Program-made: the position numbers and the translations under genes
Part shown: piece after piece, positions 5,798 to 5,886 of the stretch
Layout of the letters: each line of letters begins with the position of its first letter
Numbering within the stretch: position 1 is the stretch's first letter
The notes under the pieces: generated by a model
Seen by the model: only the letters and a program-made list of their open reading frames with translations
Told to the model about the DNA's origin: nothing
Database searches by the model: none
NCBI GenBank assembly: GCA_009776675.1
Contig: WRNK01000084.1
Location: 1 to 5,886, forward strand
Length of the DNA: 5,886 bases
Direction of reading: 5' to 3'
Source: Methanimicrococcus sp.
GTDB taxonomy: Archaea; Halobacteriota; Methanosarcinia; Methanosarcinales; Methanosarcinaceae

Positions 5798-5886
5798 TCA
5801 AAAATAAAAACGGAAATCAAAATTAAAAAGGTAGCGATGATAAAAAATTAAGATGAAAAATACGACAGGGCAATTCCGCTTAAAAC
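5798..5886 (-). promoter_or_regulatory. Region upstream of cbf5 with a weak TATA-like element
   Basis: This A/T-rich stretch has no clear Shine-Dalgarno sequence. A TTTTTAATT-like element on the minus strand at 5821-5829 lies about 25-30 nt before the cbf5 ATG, the spacing expected for a leaderless transcript. The last 40 bases are open in more than one frame, but too short to assign to a neighbouring gene. Confidence 0.25.

Noticed and set aside
5848..5886. Gene fragments at the right edge: a minus-strand frame ending VLSGIALSYFSS and a plus-strand ATG at 5853
   Set aside because: About a dozen codons each, with no recognisable motif; neither can be supported as a gene.

Overview
The window is archaeal and every gene I can support lies on the minus strand, so the biological reading order runs from high to low coordinates. 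It carries the translation/transcription cluster cbf5 (H/ACA pseudouridine synthase), tRNA-Ser(GGA), rps13, rps4, rps11 and rpoD (RNA polymerase subunit D/Rpo3). These are followed by tRNA-Leu(GAG), a Cgi121-type KEOPS subunit gene and the 5' part of a GlpX-type fructose-1,6-bisphosphatase gene. Archaeal TATA boxes, tRNA genes without encoded CCA, T-rich terminators and archaeal protein families all agree. RpoD carries two complete four-cysteine ferredoxin motifs, the arrangement known from Methanosarcina, so a methanogen of or near Methanosarcinales with low G+C is the best guess. The genus cannot be fixed from this window.

Layout from the right edge: cbf5 (5797-4754) has a tail built of 11-codon repeats that continue past its stop codon. 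tRNA-Ser (4568-4486) has its own TATA box and a T-rich downstream region. A strong TATA box near 4393 drives the ribosomal operon, with a leader of about 100 nt before rps13. rps13, rps4 and rps11 are separated by 11 and 2 nt. rpoD follows after an A/T-rich spacer of 106 nt and ends near a T-rich terminator. tRNA-Leu (1583-1500) has an excellent TATA box with a perfect 7-bp inverted repeat beside it. cgi121 starts only 25 nt after the tRNA and probably depends on its promoter. glpX (789 to beyond position 1) follows a spacer filled with four degenerate direct repeats.

Most of the gene content is core information processing. Cbf5 and KEOPS modify rRNA and tRNA, S13, S4 and S11 belong to the small ribosomal subunit, and D is an assembly subunit of RNA polymerase. 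The carbon-metabolism gene glpX is functionally separate.

The least ordinary signal is at gene 3' ends. Three genes (cbf5, rpoD, cgi121) have short degenerate tandem repeats at or just beyond their stop codons. In cbf5 the repeat stays in frame, contains the stop codon itself, and continues as a charged, coding-like tail with CGA/TGA alternation at the last codon of the unit. I saw no mobile element, CRISPR array or defence system.
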